Assembly: GCA_965652645.1 (NCBI GenBank)
Contig: CBFGXE010000002.1
Span: 62,001-126,000 of the forward strand
Origin: ZC4RG30 sp965652645
GTDB taxonomy: Bacteria; Pseudomonadota; Gammaproteobacteria; Steroidobacterales; Steroidobacteraceae
DNA: 64,000 nt
Direction: 5' to 3'
Positions 1 to 8,907 of the stretch are shown here, in pieces; position 1 is the stretch's first letter, and the number at the start of each line of letters is the position of its first letter. Both the position numbers and the translations under genes were made by a program. Under the pieces are notes generated by a model. The model was not told the DNA's origin. It was given only the letters and a program-made list of their open reading frames with translations, and did no database searches.

Positions 1-1021
1 TGCGGAAAGTGGCCACTTCCCACCATCCCTGCTCGCGGTCGGCCTCGCCCAGCATGCCCAGTTCGATGCCGCGCGCGAAGGCCTCGTTGCCGCCCGGGGA
101 GATGGTGATGATCACGTCATTCTGCAGCCGGTCGTTCAACTGTCCATGCGAAAGCCCGGCCGCGCCGATGCCCTCCAGCCAGCGGAGTACGCCGGCCTTG
201 CCCTTCCAGATGCCCTGGCCGCCGATTTCCACCACGCCCTCGTCGGCAAACAGGTCTGCCACGTCGTCCCACATCCGGCGGTCGGCGTAATAGCCATAGG
301 CCGCCTGCAGGTTGCGGATGCGGTCCTCGTCGTTCATCACGTCCACGCGCGCCTGCAGCGCCGCCAGCGTGGCCTTCGTGGCCGGTGCGCGGCCTTCGGC
401 GGGCGGAATGGGAATGCCCGCCTTCTCCGCGTCAAAATGATAGGGAACCACCGGCAGGTCGCCCCCGCCCCAGTTGGTCCAGCCTTCCTCGTAGGGGCCG
501 TCGTACTGCGGGTTGTAGTGCGCGGTGGCGATCTTCCACACGCCCTGCTCGCGCACGTAGTCGTTGACGAACACGCCGCCCTCGATGCGCGCCTGCCCGC
601 CGTGGCCGTGGAAGATGATGGCCTGCCAGCGCGCCTTCGCGCTGTTGCCGTCCACCGAGAGGTTCACCACGGGCGAATCGATCATCATGGCCGACAGGCT
701 GCCGGCACGGTGCCCTTCGGTTCCACCGCCGTAGCGGGTGCGCAGGAAGGCGGCGATGGCGGCGGCACCCTGTGCCGTCCCGGCCGGCTTCACCAGGCCA
801 TCGAAAATGAAGCGCCCGTCGCGGGTGAACAGCGCGCCGACCTCGTTCCACAGGCCGTACTGCGCATACTGTGCATAGCTGTGCTGCAGCCTCTTGACCG
901 CGCGCAGGCTTTCGGAGCGATCCACCTCGCGGGCAAATTGATCCAGCGCGGCGTCGGCATGGACCGGCATCGCGAGGACCAGGGCGAGCATCGCGCACAG
1001 CGCGGCAAGCAGGCGGGTCAT
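1..1021 (-). CDS. Exported multi-domain SnoaL-like (NTF2-fold) protein, 3' end missing
   Basis: Reading left from ATG at 1021, the frame stays open to the window edge, so about 340 N-terminal residues are visible and the C-terminus is missing. Residues 1-22 are a typical signal peptide (MTRLLAALCAMLALVLAM..., ending HADA). Two SnoaL-like NTF2-fold units follow, at about 30-165 and 215-340. Each has the helix-strand pattern LQxxYxxYxxxxxWxxVxxLF, an acidic strand and a later W(K)IA strand. Sequence and linker (DLPVVPYHF, then GIPIPP) closely match the three-domain protein at 10295-12358, so a third domain probably lies outside the window. NTF2-fold SnoaL proteins include cyclases, isomerases and ketosteroid-isomerase relatives; no substrate can be named. 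A Shine-Dalgarno AGGAGAG precedes the ATG. It lies 151 bases downstream of the hybrid kinase and may be in a separate unit. Confidence 0.85.
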   Translation of the reverse strand, partial: MTRLLAALCAMLALVLAMPVHADAALDQFAREVDRSESLRAVKRLQHSYAQYAQYGLWNEVGALFTRDGRFIFDGLVKPAGTAQGAAAIAAFLRTRYGGGTEGHRAGSLSAMMIDSPVVNLSVDGNSAKARWQAIIFHGHGGQARIEGGVFVNDYVREQGVWKIATAHYNPQYDGPYEEGWTNWGGGDLPVVPYHFDAEKAGIPIPPAEGRAPATKATLAALQARVDVMNDEDRIRNLQAAYGYYADRRMWDDVADLFADEGVVEIGGQGIWKGKAGVLRWLEGIGAAGLSHGQLNDRLQNDVIITISPGGNEAFARGIELGMLGEADREQGWWEVATFR

Positions 1022-1172
1022 GGCACTCTCCTGTGCTTTTCGTGAAGAATCGGCGCTCGGGCGACGCGTGTCCACCGTTGCCACGCCGACTTCCGCGTGG
1101 TGCAAGTCGGCTGCCTGCGCAGCACGGATCCCTCAGGACATGGCCGGTGGCCTGCGCGCCCGATGCCCCGGT

Positions 1173-3869
1173 TCAGCCCAGCGCATTCTGCCCCGCCACG
1201 GATGACGGTGACATCACCTCCCCGGGGAGCCCGGCCGCGGCCATGAACTGCGCAAACGCCTCGTGCAGGCGCGAGATGTCGGCGGCACTGGCGTGCTGGC
1301 CCCTGCGCAGGCGTGCGTCCAGGGCAGCAGCCATGCGTGAGAATGCCATGGCGCCCACCTGCCCCGCCCCGCCTTTCAGGGTGTGCGCCGCGCGGCGCAG
1401 GTTTTCCCAGTCGCCGGCCGCCAGTTGCGCCTGCATCTCCGGCAGCGCGCGACGCACGTTGGCACAGAACAGGGCCAGCAGTTCCTGCACGCACTCCACC
1501 CCGTTGCCATCCGTTTCCATCAGGGGCGCGAGGATGGCCGGATCATAGGCGACGTCCATTGCGGCACCCACGTGCGGGGCCGCTGCAGAGGCAGCCGCGG
1601 GACCCTGGGAGCGGCCGCGACACCAGCGCTGCACACATTCGAGCAGGGTCTCGGCCTGCACCGGCTTGGAGAGGAAGTCGTTCATGCCCGCCGCCAGGCA
1701 GGTGTTGCGGTCCTCGGCGAAGGCATTGGCCGTGACCGCAATCACCGGCACCTCGCGATTCAGGTCGCCACAGACGCCACTGCGCAAGAGCCGGGTGGCC
1801 TCCAGGCCGTCCATGTCGGGCATCTGCCAGTCCATCAGCACGGCGTCGAAGTGCTGTCCGCCGAGCAGGTCCAGGGCCTCGGCACCGTTGGTGGCGACAA
1901 GGCATTGCATGCCGCGGCCTTCCACCATCGCCCGCACCACCAGGCGGTTCACCGGGTCGTCCTCGACAAGCAGGACCTTCGACGCCACCGCGCTGCCTTC
2001 CGATCGTGCGGCGGAGGTTGCATCAGCGGTCTCATGGGCGCCTGTGAGACATTCGCGCAGCATCGAGCAGGTCACCGGCCGGCTCAGCACCATCGCGCCC
2101 GGTTGCGGTGCGGGCACCTTGCCGAGCAGCGCGTGCGCCGCCCCGGCGGCGCGCACCGCATCCATTACCGCGCCACTGTCCGGCGCGTCCGCGGCGATGA
2201 GCCACAGGTCTGCACCGTCGCCCTGGCCTCCAGGCTGCGCCAGCGCGGCACGAACGGCCGCCAGGTCGTCCAGGAACCGCCCCTCCGCGCCCAGCCGCCG
2301 CAGCAGCGCCGCCAGCGCGCGGCGCCGCTGGGGCATCGGCTCGTAACAGCTCACGCGCCGCGCGACTGGCACCGGCGAATCCACGGCACGGACCACCTCC
2401 GGCAACGGCAGGCGCAGGGTAAAGCGCGAACCGGAACCGGGCGTGGATTCCACGCTCACGTCGCCACCCATCAGCCTTGCAATCTCGCGGCAGATGGTCA
2501 GGCCCAGCCCGCTGCCACCGAACCGGCGCGTGGCAGAGGCATCGGCCTGCTGGAACGGCTGGAAGATGCGCTCGAGCATGTGGGCGGGAATGCCCACGCC
2601 GGTGTCGGAGACACAGAAGCTGAGCAGGTTGCCATTGGCACGGCTGACAGTGAGGCTCACGCTGCCGGCATCGCTGAACTTCACGGCATTGCCGAGCAGG
2701 TTCTGCAGCAGCTGCTTCAGGCGCGAAGCATCACCCTTGCACCAGGCCGGCACGTCCGGATCGATCTGGCACTCCAGTGCCAGGGCCTTGACGGCGGCGC
2801 CCGCGGCGGCCGGCGCCAGGGCGGCCTCCACGCAGGCCAGCAGGTCGAACGGACGGTTGTCGGTCTGCATGCGCCCGGCCTCGATGCGCGAGACGTCCAG
2901 CACCCCGTCGATGAGGTCCAGCAGGTTGGTGCCGCTGGTCTGGATGATGCGCACCAGCTCCTGCCGGAAGGCCGGATCATGGCCGGATTTCTGCAGCAGC
3001 TGCGCGGCGCCGATGACACCGTTGAGCGGGCTGCGCAGCTCGTGGCTCATGTTGGCCAGGAAGCGGGTCTTGGCCACCGAGGCGGATTCGGCCAGCCGGC
3101 GCGCCGCCTCCGCGGCGGCGGCGGACTCGCGCAGCTCGTGATTGAGCTTCTGCAGGGCAGCCTCGCGCTGCGCCAGCTCATCCACCATGTGGTTGTACGC
3201 ATCGATGGCCACGCCGATCTCGCCCGGGCCGGTCACGTCCAGGCGCCGCGGGCTCGACCAGTCGCGCGTCAGTGCCGCCGCCGACTCGGCCAGCCGCACC
3301 ACCGGCACGCTGATGCGCCGCGCCATCTTCTGCGACAGCAGCAGCGTGAGCGCCAATGCCACCAGCAGGGCAACGCCGGCGGCCACCGCCTGCTTCCTCA
3401 GTTCCGCACGCGCGGCGCCGAGGTCAATGCGCAGCGTGACCGTGCCCAGCACATCATTGTCACGCCCGGCGCGCACCGGTTCGGTGACCACGATTTCCCC
3501 GCGTCGCAGCCCGCCGCCATCGCGCAGGGAATCGATGGCGACCGCAGCGCCCTGCCAGTGCAGCAGCCTGCCGGTGGAATGCAGCACGCGGATTGCCAGC
3601 ACGTCCTCGCGATGCGAAATGAGCTTGAGAACCTCCTGCGTGCCTTCCTGGTCCTCGAAGGCCAGCGGAGCGGCGAGCGAGAAGGCGATGGAGCGCGCGT
3701 CCTCGCGCGCGTCCCTGACCGCCTTCGCCTCGGCTGCCTGCCAGCCCATGATCAGCATCGACGCCGCGGCAATGGCCGCCGACAGCGCCGCGGTGAAGCA
3801 CACCAGCAGCATCAGCCGCGCGGCCAGTCGGCTGGGCAGCAGGCCCCGCAGCAACGACGGCGTATCCAT
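1173..3869 (-). CDS. Hybrid sensor histidine kinase with receiver and HPt domains (BarA-like architecture)
   Basis: 898 residues. Membrane helix at about 18-42, a periplasmic sensor segment to about 160, second helix at about 163-180, HAMP at about 182-235, a short coiled coil, then a HisKA domain with the phospho-acceptor His276 in FLANMSHELRSPLNG. The ATPase domain follows, with N-box (NLLGNAVKFSD), G1 (SDTGVGIP) and G2 (GGSGLGLT). A degenerate receiver-like stretch comes next, then a full receiver (LLVEDDPVNR; acceptor Asp in VLMDWQMPDMDG) and a C-terminal HPt domain with His829 in AAHTLKGG. This is a four-step phosphorelay in one inner-membrane protein. It is the last gene of a packed operon; its ATG lies 3 bases after the stop of the YfiR-like gene, suggesting joint control with that protein and the TonB receptor. 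The cognate output regulator is unknown; the GGDEF/EAL response regulator at the head of the operon is the obvious candidate. Confidence 0.93.
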   Translation of the reverse strand: MDTPSLLRGLLPSRLAARLMLLVCFTAALSAAIAAASMLIMGWQAAEAKAVRDAREDARSIAFSLAAPLAFEDQEGTQEVLKLISHREDVLAIRVLHSTGRLLHWQGAAVAIDSLRDGGGLRRGEIVVTEPVRAGRDNDVLGTVTLRIDLGAARAELRKQAVAAGVALLVALALTLLLSQKMARRISVPVVRLAESAAALTRDWSSPRRLDVTGPGEIGVAIDAYNHMVDELAQREAALQKLNHELRESAAAAEAARRLAESASVAKTRFLANMSHELRSPLNGVIGAAQLLQKSGHDPAFRQELVRIIQTSGTNLLDLIDGVLDVSRIEAGRMQTDNRPFDLLACVEAALAPAAAGAAVKALALECQIDPDVPAWCKGDASRLKQLLQNLLGNAVKFSDAGSVSLTVSRANGNLLSFCVSDTGVGIPAHMLERIFQPFQQADASATRRFGGSGLGLTICREIARLMGGDVSVESTPGSGSRFTLRLPLPEVVRAVDSPVPVARRVSCYEPMPQRRRALAALLRRLGAEGRFLDDLAAVRAALAQPGGQGDGADLWLIAADAPDSGAVMDAVRAAGAAHALLGKVPAPQPGAMVLSRPVTCSMLRECLTGAHETADATSAARSEGSAVASKVLLVEDDPVNRLVVRAMVEGRGMQCLVATNGAEALDLLGGQHFDAVLMDWQMPDMDGLEATRLLRSGVCGDLNREVPVIAVTANAFAEDRNTCLAAGMNDFLSKPVQAETLLECVQRWCRGRSQGPAAASAAAPHVGAAMDVAYDPAILAPLMETDGNGVECVQELLALFCANVRRALPEMQAQLAAGDWENLRRAAHTLKGGAGQVGAMAFSRMAAALDARLRRGQHASAADISRLHEAFAQFMAAAGLPGEVMSPSSVAGQNALG

Positions 3870-3872
3870 GGA

Positions 3873-4382
3873 TCAGTTCCTCACCTGTCGGGCCAGCGAA
3901 AGCACCTGCGGAGGCAGGCGGATGGACTGCGCGCGCAATGCACGCAGGTTGACGTCGAAGCGCACGGCGTCACTCTCCAGCACCAGCTCCACCATGCCGC
4001 CGGCCGCCAGGAATCCGGGGATGTCGCTGACCGTAAGCACCGGTGCCGGAAGGCCTGCGAGCAGTTCGCGCCAGTCCTCGAAGGAGGAATCCACGTACAG
4101 CACGTCGCAGCCCTCGAATTCCTGCGTGAGCCGCAGGCGCAGTTCGGTGCTGCCCACCTTCCGGCCCTGCAGGGCAAGCACCGCCGGGGGAGGATCGGCA
4201 TGGGTGGCCACACACCATTGCAGCAGCCCGTTGCGCGGCGGACCGGGCAGTTCGGCAAAGCGCACCAGCGCAACCGCCACGCGCAGCTTCACGCCGGCAT
4301 CCTCAGCGCCCTGCGCGAATGCCGCCGGCATCCAGAGCAGCAGGCCCGCCAGCCATGCCATGACTGCCAGCAGTACGTGCAT
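3873..4382 (-). CDS. YfiR-family (DUF4154) periplasmic protein
   Basis: 169 residues with an N-terminal signal peptide (about residues 1-23, ending AAFAQG). The body matches the YfiR/DUF4154 pattern: an opening strand segment (VAVALVRFAELP), a WCV motif with a Cys, a CDVLYVDSS segment in the middle, and near the C-terminus VLTVSDIPGFLAAGGMVEL, then VRFDVNL and LRAQSIRLPPQVLSLA. In Pseudomonas, YfiR is a periplasmic repressor of the diguanylate cyclase YfiN. In many environmental bacteria DUF4154 proteins instead sit between a TonB-dependent receptor and a sensor kinase, as here. Spacing is 3 bases on both sides, so it is translated with its neighbours. A plausible role is passing a periplasmic signal to the downstream hybrid kinase; that is inference from gene order. 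Confidence 0.85.
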   Translation of the reverse strand: MHVLLAVMAWLAGLLLWMPAAFAQGAEDAGVKLRVAVALVRFAELPGPPRNGLLQWCVATHADPPPAVLALQGRKVGSTELRLRLTQEFEGCDVLYVDSSFEDWRELLAGLPAPVLTVSDIPGFLAAGGMVELVLESDAVRFDVNLRALRAQSIRLPPQVLSLARQVRN

Positions 4383-4385
4383 TTC

Positions 4386-6368
4386 TCAGAACTTCACGAA
4401 GAGGCGCAGGGTGGCCTCCCGCCCGTCCTGGGCCACGCGATCGGCGACGTATTCGACGCTGGCGGGATCAGCCACCCGGCGGTCGAACAGGTTGTGCACG
4501 GTGAGGCTCAACGACCAGGGCGTGCCGGCGGGATTCCATGCCAGGGAGGCATTGGCCAGCAGCTGCGCGGGCAACCTGGCACCGGCGCCGGTGAGCCGTT
4601 CCCCCATGCCCTGCAGTTCCAGGGCGGCCCGCAGCGAACTCACCGGCAGGGGCGCGGTGGCATGCAGCTTGGCCAGCCAGCGCGGCGAGTTGCTGAGGAG
4701 CTCGTCCGCGGCATTGCGGGCACTCTGGCGGCTGAGGCTGGTGCGCACGCGCAGCCCCCAGTCGGCGCGGAATTCGGTTTCCAGCTCCAGGCCACGGGCG
4801 CGCGCCGAGCTCACGTTGGCAAATTGCAGCTCCTCGCTGTCCGGCATGACCACCTGCTCGATCATGTCCTTCACGTCGTAGCTGAAGGCAGAGGCGGAGA
4901 TTCGCAGCCGGTGCGAGGGCTGCCAGTCGACGGCAAGCTCCCTGGCCTGTGTGCGTTCGCGCCGCAGGCTGTCATTCCACGCAGCATCGAAGTCGGCGGG
5001 TGCGCGCTCGTAGACATTGGGCTCGCGATAGGCCTCTCCGGCCAGCGCCTTGAGCACCAGGCCCGGTGCAGGTTTCCACAGCAGTGACAGTCTCGGCGTC
5101 GCGGTCCACTGTGCGTCACGGTTGCGGTCGAGCCGTCCGCCCAGGCCAAGCTGCCAGTGCGCCGACAGCATGATGTCGTCGCTGGCGTAAAAGCCCAGGC
5201 GCGTTCCCTGCGTGCGCAGCGTGGCTTTCGGCCCGGGAACTGGCTCCAGCACCACATTGCTGACGTCCTGCTGCAGGTCCTGCTGCGCTGCTGTGCCCAG
5301 CAGCAGCCGGTGCCGCTGCCCCAGGCTCAGCGTATGGTTCAGCTCGCCATGCGCCCACAGGCCGTGGTTCTGGTAGCGCATCAGGATGCCATCGGGCTCG
5401 TAGCGGCCGTGGTCACCATATTCATAGCGACCCAGGCCCGCGTGTGCGTACCAGCCTTCCCTGTCGGCGGCGCGGGGATGCCAGCTCACGCCCAGCAGGC
5501 CGATGCTGTCCACCCATTCCGCCGCCGGATCGCCAAACACCAGCCCGTACGGGGCATTGGGGATTTCCTTGTCACGACGGCCGGCCAGTGCAGTCACCGA
5601 CCAGTCATCGGCCGCAAAGCGCACGAAAATACGGCCTGCCTTCTCTCCATCCATGCCGCGCACGACGCCGCCCGGGAATCCGGGCGAATCAAACTCGGGG
5701 AAGGCCAGCGTCTGGCCGGGCCGCAGTTCGACATTTCCCGCCAGCAGCAAGGCGCCGCGCGCATGCTCGGAGGTGGTGCTGGCGCCCAGCTTCCAGCCGC
5801 GCTGGGTATCGAAGGCGGCCGCCGCCTGCGGTCCGCGCAGGCTGGCCGCACTGCGCGTGACCAGGTTGATCGTGCCCAGCACGGCATTGGCGCCATGCAC
5901 GGCGGAGCCCGGCCCCGGAATGAACTCGATGCGTTCGATCAGCTCGATGTCGAGCGGGAACTCACGCCCGATCAGCACCGAGTCATAGATGTTGTCGTTG
6001 AGGCGCACGCCATCCACCAGCATCAGCAGGCGCGAGCTGTAGTCGCCCGGGCGCCCCAGCCCGCGTACACCCACGTAGGAGTAGGCGCGGTCATTGCGCA
6101 CGTGCACGCCGCGGATGGCGTTGAGCACGTCCGCCAGGGTGCGCCAGCCAAAGGCGCGGATTTCCCCCTGGGTGATGATGGTCACCGCGGCAGGCGCCTC
6201 CGCCACGGTCTGGCGGTACTTGGAGGCGCCGTACACCGGCAGCGCCAGCAGCGATTCGAGTTCCTCGATGCCGGCCTCGGACTCCGGTCCGGCCATCTCG
6301 GCGGCCACCCCGGCCTCCAGCCAGGCCAGCAGGGCAATACAGGACAGGAGATTACGGGGACGCATCAT
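4386..6368 (-). CDS. TonB-dependent outer-membrane receptor
   Basis: 660 residues from ATG 6368 (a second ATG follows directly at 6365). I reject the upstream extension to 6518 because it would run back into the preceding gene and lacks a signal peptide. Signal peptide about 1-23. The plug domain at about 45-165 has recognisable blocks: AAVTIITQGEIRAFG, LADVLNAIRGVHV, VRGLGRPGDYSSRLLMLVDG, IERIEFIPGPGSAVHGANA and GTINLVTR. A beta-barrel follows and the protein ends in LRLFVKF, the expected terminal aromatic. The ligand cannot be told. It begins 4 bases after the GGDEF/EAL regulator stop and ends 3 bases before the YfiR-like gene. The operon therefore joins an outer-membrane gate to periplasmic and inner-membrane signalling proteins, which suggests a role in sensing as well as uptake. 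Confidence 0.92.
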   Translation of the reverse strand: MMRPRNLLSCIALLAWLEAGVAAEMAGPESEAGIEELESLLALPVYGASKYRQTVAEAPAAVTIITQGEIRAFGWRTLADVLNAIRGVHVRNDRAYSYVGVRGLGRPGDYSSRLLMLVDGVRLNDNIYDSVLIGREFPLDIELIERIEFIPGPGSAVHGANAVLGTINLVTRSAASLRGPQAAAAFDTQRGWKLGASTTSEHARGALLLAGNVELRPGQTLAFPEFDSPGFPGGVVRGMDGEKAGRIFVRFAADDWSVTALAGRRDKEIPNAPYGLVFGDPAAEWVDSIGLLGVSWHPRAADREGWYAHAGLGRYEYGDHGRYEPDGILMRYQNHGLWAHGELNHTLSLGQRHRLLLGTAAQQDLQQDVSNVVLEPVPGPKATLRTQGTRLGFYASDDIMLSAHWQLGLGGRLDRNRDAQWTATPRLSLLWKPAPGLVLKALAGEAYREPNVYERAPADFDAAWNDSLRRERTQARELAVDWQPSHRLRISASAFSYDVKDMIEQVVMPDSEELQFANVSSARARGLELETEFRADWGLRVRTSLSRQSARNAADELLSNSPRWLAKLHATAPLPVSSLRAALELQGMGERLTGAGARLPAQLLANASLAWNPAGTPWSLSLTVHNLFDRRVADPASVEYVADRVAQDGREATLRLFVKF

Positions 6369-6372
6369 CACC

Positions 6373-8493
6373 TCACGCGGTCTCGGCCTGCCGGTTCCGC
6401 ATGCACGGATCCAGCAGCGCGGCAAACCCCGCCGCGGGCATGGGCTTGCCGTACAGGTAGCCCTGGTGGGTGCGGCAGCCCATCGCCGAAAGCACCTGCG
6501 CCTGCGCGGTGGTCTCAACGCCTTCGGCCACCACGGAAAGGTCCAGCGTCTGCGCCAGCGCGATCAGCGCCGCGATCAGGGCCTGGTTGCGTCCGGCCAC
6601 GCCGATGTCGGTCACGAAGGAGCGGTCCAGCTTCAGCTCGTCCAGCGGCATCATTTTCAGGTAGCTGAGCGAGGAGTAGCCGGTGCCGAAGTCATCCAGC
6701 GACAGCGCAATGCCGCGCCCGCGCAGTTCATGCATGCGGGCGATGCAATGCTCCACGTCGCGCACCAGCAGCGACTCGGTGACCTCGAGCACCAGGCTGC
6801 GCGGGGGCAGGCGGTAGGTCCGCAGCAGCTGGTCGATGCGCTCCACCAGGCCGCGGCTGGTGAACGAGGAAGCCGGGATGTTCACCGACACGGGCACCGG
6901 CACCAGGCCCCGGCCCTGCCAGGATGCGCTGAGCCGGCACACCTGCTCGAGCACCCAGTCGGTGAGTTCCCCGATCAGGCCGGTCTTCTCCGCCAGCGGA
7001 ATGAACTCGGCGGGCGACACCAGGCCGCGCCGCGGATGCTCCCAGCGCACCAGCGCCTCGGCCCCCGTGATCGCGCCGGTGGCAGCGTTGAACTTGGGCT
7101 GCAGGAACACCCGCATTTCCTCGCCGGCCAGTGCCCGGCGCAGGTCGGTCTCCGCGGCAAGCTGGGCGCTGGCATCAACGCTGATCGAGGCGTCATAGAA
7201 GAGGATGCTGGCGTTGTCGTCGCGCTTGGCGGCGTGCAGCGCCTGCTCCGCGTTCCGCAGCAGGGCCTGTGAGTCCGCGGCATCCCGTGGATGCACGGCG
7301 ATGCCCAGCCGCGCGGTGAGCAGCATCTCGCGCCCGGCGACGATGAGCGGTTCGGCAACGGCGCGGCGCAGGCGCTGCGCGAAGGCGCCCACCTCCTCCA
7401 CGTCACGCACCCGGGCGAGGAAAACCACGAAGGCATTGCTGCCCACGCGGCCCGTCACGTCGCCCCGGCGGCCACCGCCGCCGGCGACGGCCACCATGGC
7501 GTGCAGGCGGTCGGCCACGGTCTTCAGCACCATGTCCCCGGCCGCCGCACCCAGCGCATTGTTCACCGCCTTGAAGCGGTCGATGTCCAGGTGCAGCACG
7601 GCACAGGACTGCCCGGCTGCGCGCGCCTGTTCCAGTCCCGCGGCCACGAGCTTCTGTAGGTAGTCGCGGTTCGGCAGGCCTGTCAGGGCGTCGTGCGAAA
7701 CCAGCTGCTGGATGCGTCGCTCCGCCTCCACGCGGTCGGTGATGTCCTGCGTGATGCCCTCCATCCCCAGCAGCTCGCCACGCGCATCGCGCAGCGCGGA
7801 AGCCTGTTCATAGACCGTGCGCAGCACGCCATCGGCGCGGCGTATCACGTACACGGCCTCGTAGCCCCGTCCCTCGGTGGCCAGCGCCTCGCGCACCTCC
7901 CGCACCCGCCCGCGGTCTTCCTCGACCACCAGGTCGAGCAGGATCGCCGGAGTGATTCCCGCCGGATCCGCGGCGGACAGGCCCAGCAGCCGCGCGAATT
8001 GCTCCGAACACTGCAGCGAGCCGTCGGGCGCGATGTTCCAGCTGCCCAGCTGCGCCATCTGCTGCGCGCGCGCCAGGCTGGCGGTCATCTTGCGGCTCGA
8101 CTCCGCCATGGCGGCGGCGCGCAGCGCATAACGCACGCGCTGCGTCAGCAGCGGCCACTGGAAGGGCTTGGCGATGAAGTCGGTGGCGCCGGACTCGTAG
8201 GCGCGCTCGATGGAACCCGCATCGTCCAGCCCGGTAAGCATGATCACGGGCACAATGGCGCCGCCCGGCAGCGCGCGGATGCGGCGACAGGCTTCATAGC
8301 CGTCGATGCCGCGCATCTGCACGTCAAGGATGACCAGATCCACGCCGCCGGCAGCGAACTGCTCCACGGCCTGCTCGCCGGAGTCGGCCTCCTGCAGTTC
8401 GAGGCCGTCATGGCGCAGGGCGGCCGCGCACAGCCGGCGCAGCAGCGGATCATCGTCGACGATGAGGACGCGTGTTTCCTTTCTGTCTCTCAC
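6373..8493 (-). CDS. Response regulator with PAS, degenerate GGDEF and EAL domains (probable c-di-GMP phosphodiesterase)
   Basis: 706 residues from a GTG start. Receiver at residues 1-125 (acidic cluster DDD near residue 13, acceptor Asp57 in VILDVQMRG, Lys in DFIAKPF), PAS/PAC at about 145-265, GGDEF domain at about 270-415, EAL domain at about 440-690. The GGDEF signature is replaced by GSNAF, so cyclase activity is unlikely. The EAL domain keeps its key motifs: EALVRWEHP, DDFGTGYSSL, KLDRSFV and VAEGVETTAQ. The expected activity is phosphorylation-controlled hydrolysis of cyclic-di-GMP, with the GGDEF part acting as a regulatory or GTP-binding module. It heads the operon with the TonB receptor, YfiR-like protein and hybrid kinase, and is the likely phosphorelay output. 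It has no membrane segment, so it is cytoplasmic. The start lacks a clear ribosome-binding site and is uncertain. Confidence 0.92.
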   Translation of the reverse strand: MRDRKETRVLIVDDDPLLRRLCAAALRHDGLELQEADSGEQAVEQFAAGGVDLVILDVQMRGIDGYEACRRIRALPGGAIVPVIMLTGLDDAGSIERAYESGATDFIAKPFQWPLLTQRVRYALRAAAMAESSRKMTASLARAQQMAQLGSWNIAPDGSLQCSEQFARLLGLSAADPAGITPAILLDLVVEEDRGRVREVREALATEGRGYEAVYVIRRADGVLRTVYEQASALRDARGELLGMEGITQDITDRVEAERRIQQLVSHDALTGLPNRDYLQKLVAAGLEQARAAGQSCAVLHLDIDRFKAVNNALGAAAGDMVLKTVADRLHAMVAVAGGGGRRGDVTGRVGSNAFVVFLARVRDVEEVGAFAQRLRRAVAEPLIVAGREMLLTARLGIAVHPRDAADSQALLRNAEQALHAAKRDDNASILFYDASISVDASAQLAAETDLRRALAGEEMRVFLQPKFNAATGAITGAEALVRWEHPRRGLVSPAEFIPLAEKTGLIGELTDWVLEQVCRLSASWQGRGLVPVPVSVNIPASSFTSRGLVERIDQLLRTYRLPPRSLVLEVTESLLVRDVEHCIARMHELRGRGIALSLDDFGTGYSSLSYLKMMPLDELKLDRSFVTDIGVAGRNQALIAALIALAQTLDLSVVAEGVETTAQAQVLSAMGCRTHQGYLYGKPMPAAGFAALLDPCMRNRQAETA

Positions 8494-8907
8494 GGGATGC
8501 AGACCTGCACTGGATGTGCACCACGGAGTATCGGCACCGCACCATCCCGGATGACTCAGGGTTCACCTTAAATGCACTGCAGCAAGGACAAGAACGACGG
8601 GCCAGCTTGCGGAACTGTGATGGGACTCTCCCTGCTGCCCGGCCACGACCTGTTTCCGCGGGCGGCGCAGCGCCATCCGATCAGCCTGTCCTCAGCCAGA
8701 GACATGTCTTGGCGGCCAGACATTTTGTGCATTCACGCGGCGCCGAATAGTTTGCTTCGACCAGCCAAGCCTTCGGTCTGACGGTCAGTGACCGGCACAG
8801 ATTGGAGGGCCGCCGATCGCAGGGAGGCGGTTGCCAGCCACTCCGCGTGCCCCGCTCCCGCCGGCCTGATGGCCAGGCCCACCTGCCAACCTCGGGAGAT
8901 CTGCGGC
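8494..8907. other. 414-base divergent intergenic region
   Basis: Separates the leftward signalling operon from the rightward Ig/Fn3 gene. I see no convincing gene; short open frames here lack ribosome-binding sites and family features. A perfect 10-base palindrome AGACATGTCT lies at 8700-8709, and an inverted pair TGTCT...AGACA spans 8705-8722. Directly downstream is a weak rightward sigma-70-like pair, TTGTGC (8725-8730), 17 bases, TAGTTT (8748-8753). The palindrome is where an activator or repressor could sit, but this is inference. Confidence 0.4.

Noticed and set aside
1383..5087. Open frame of about 1230 codons on the plus strand opposite the signalling operon
   Set aside because: Same GC-driven shadow; the minus-strand genes have full domain architecture and operon spacing.
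6369..6518. N-terminal extension of the TonB receptor
   Set aside because: It overlaps the end of the GGDEF/EAL gene and lacks a signal peptide; ATG 6368 starts one.
8572..8781. 69-codon frame in the signalling/Ig divergent gap
   Set aside because: No ribosome-binding site, no signal or family pattern, and it crosses the likely promoter and palindrome.
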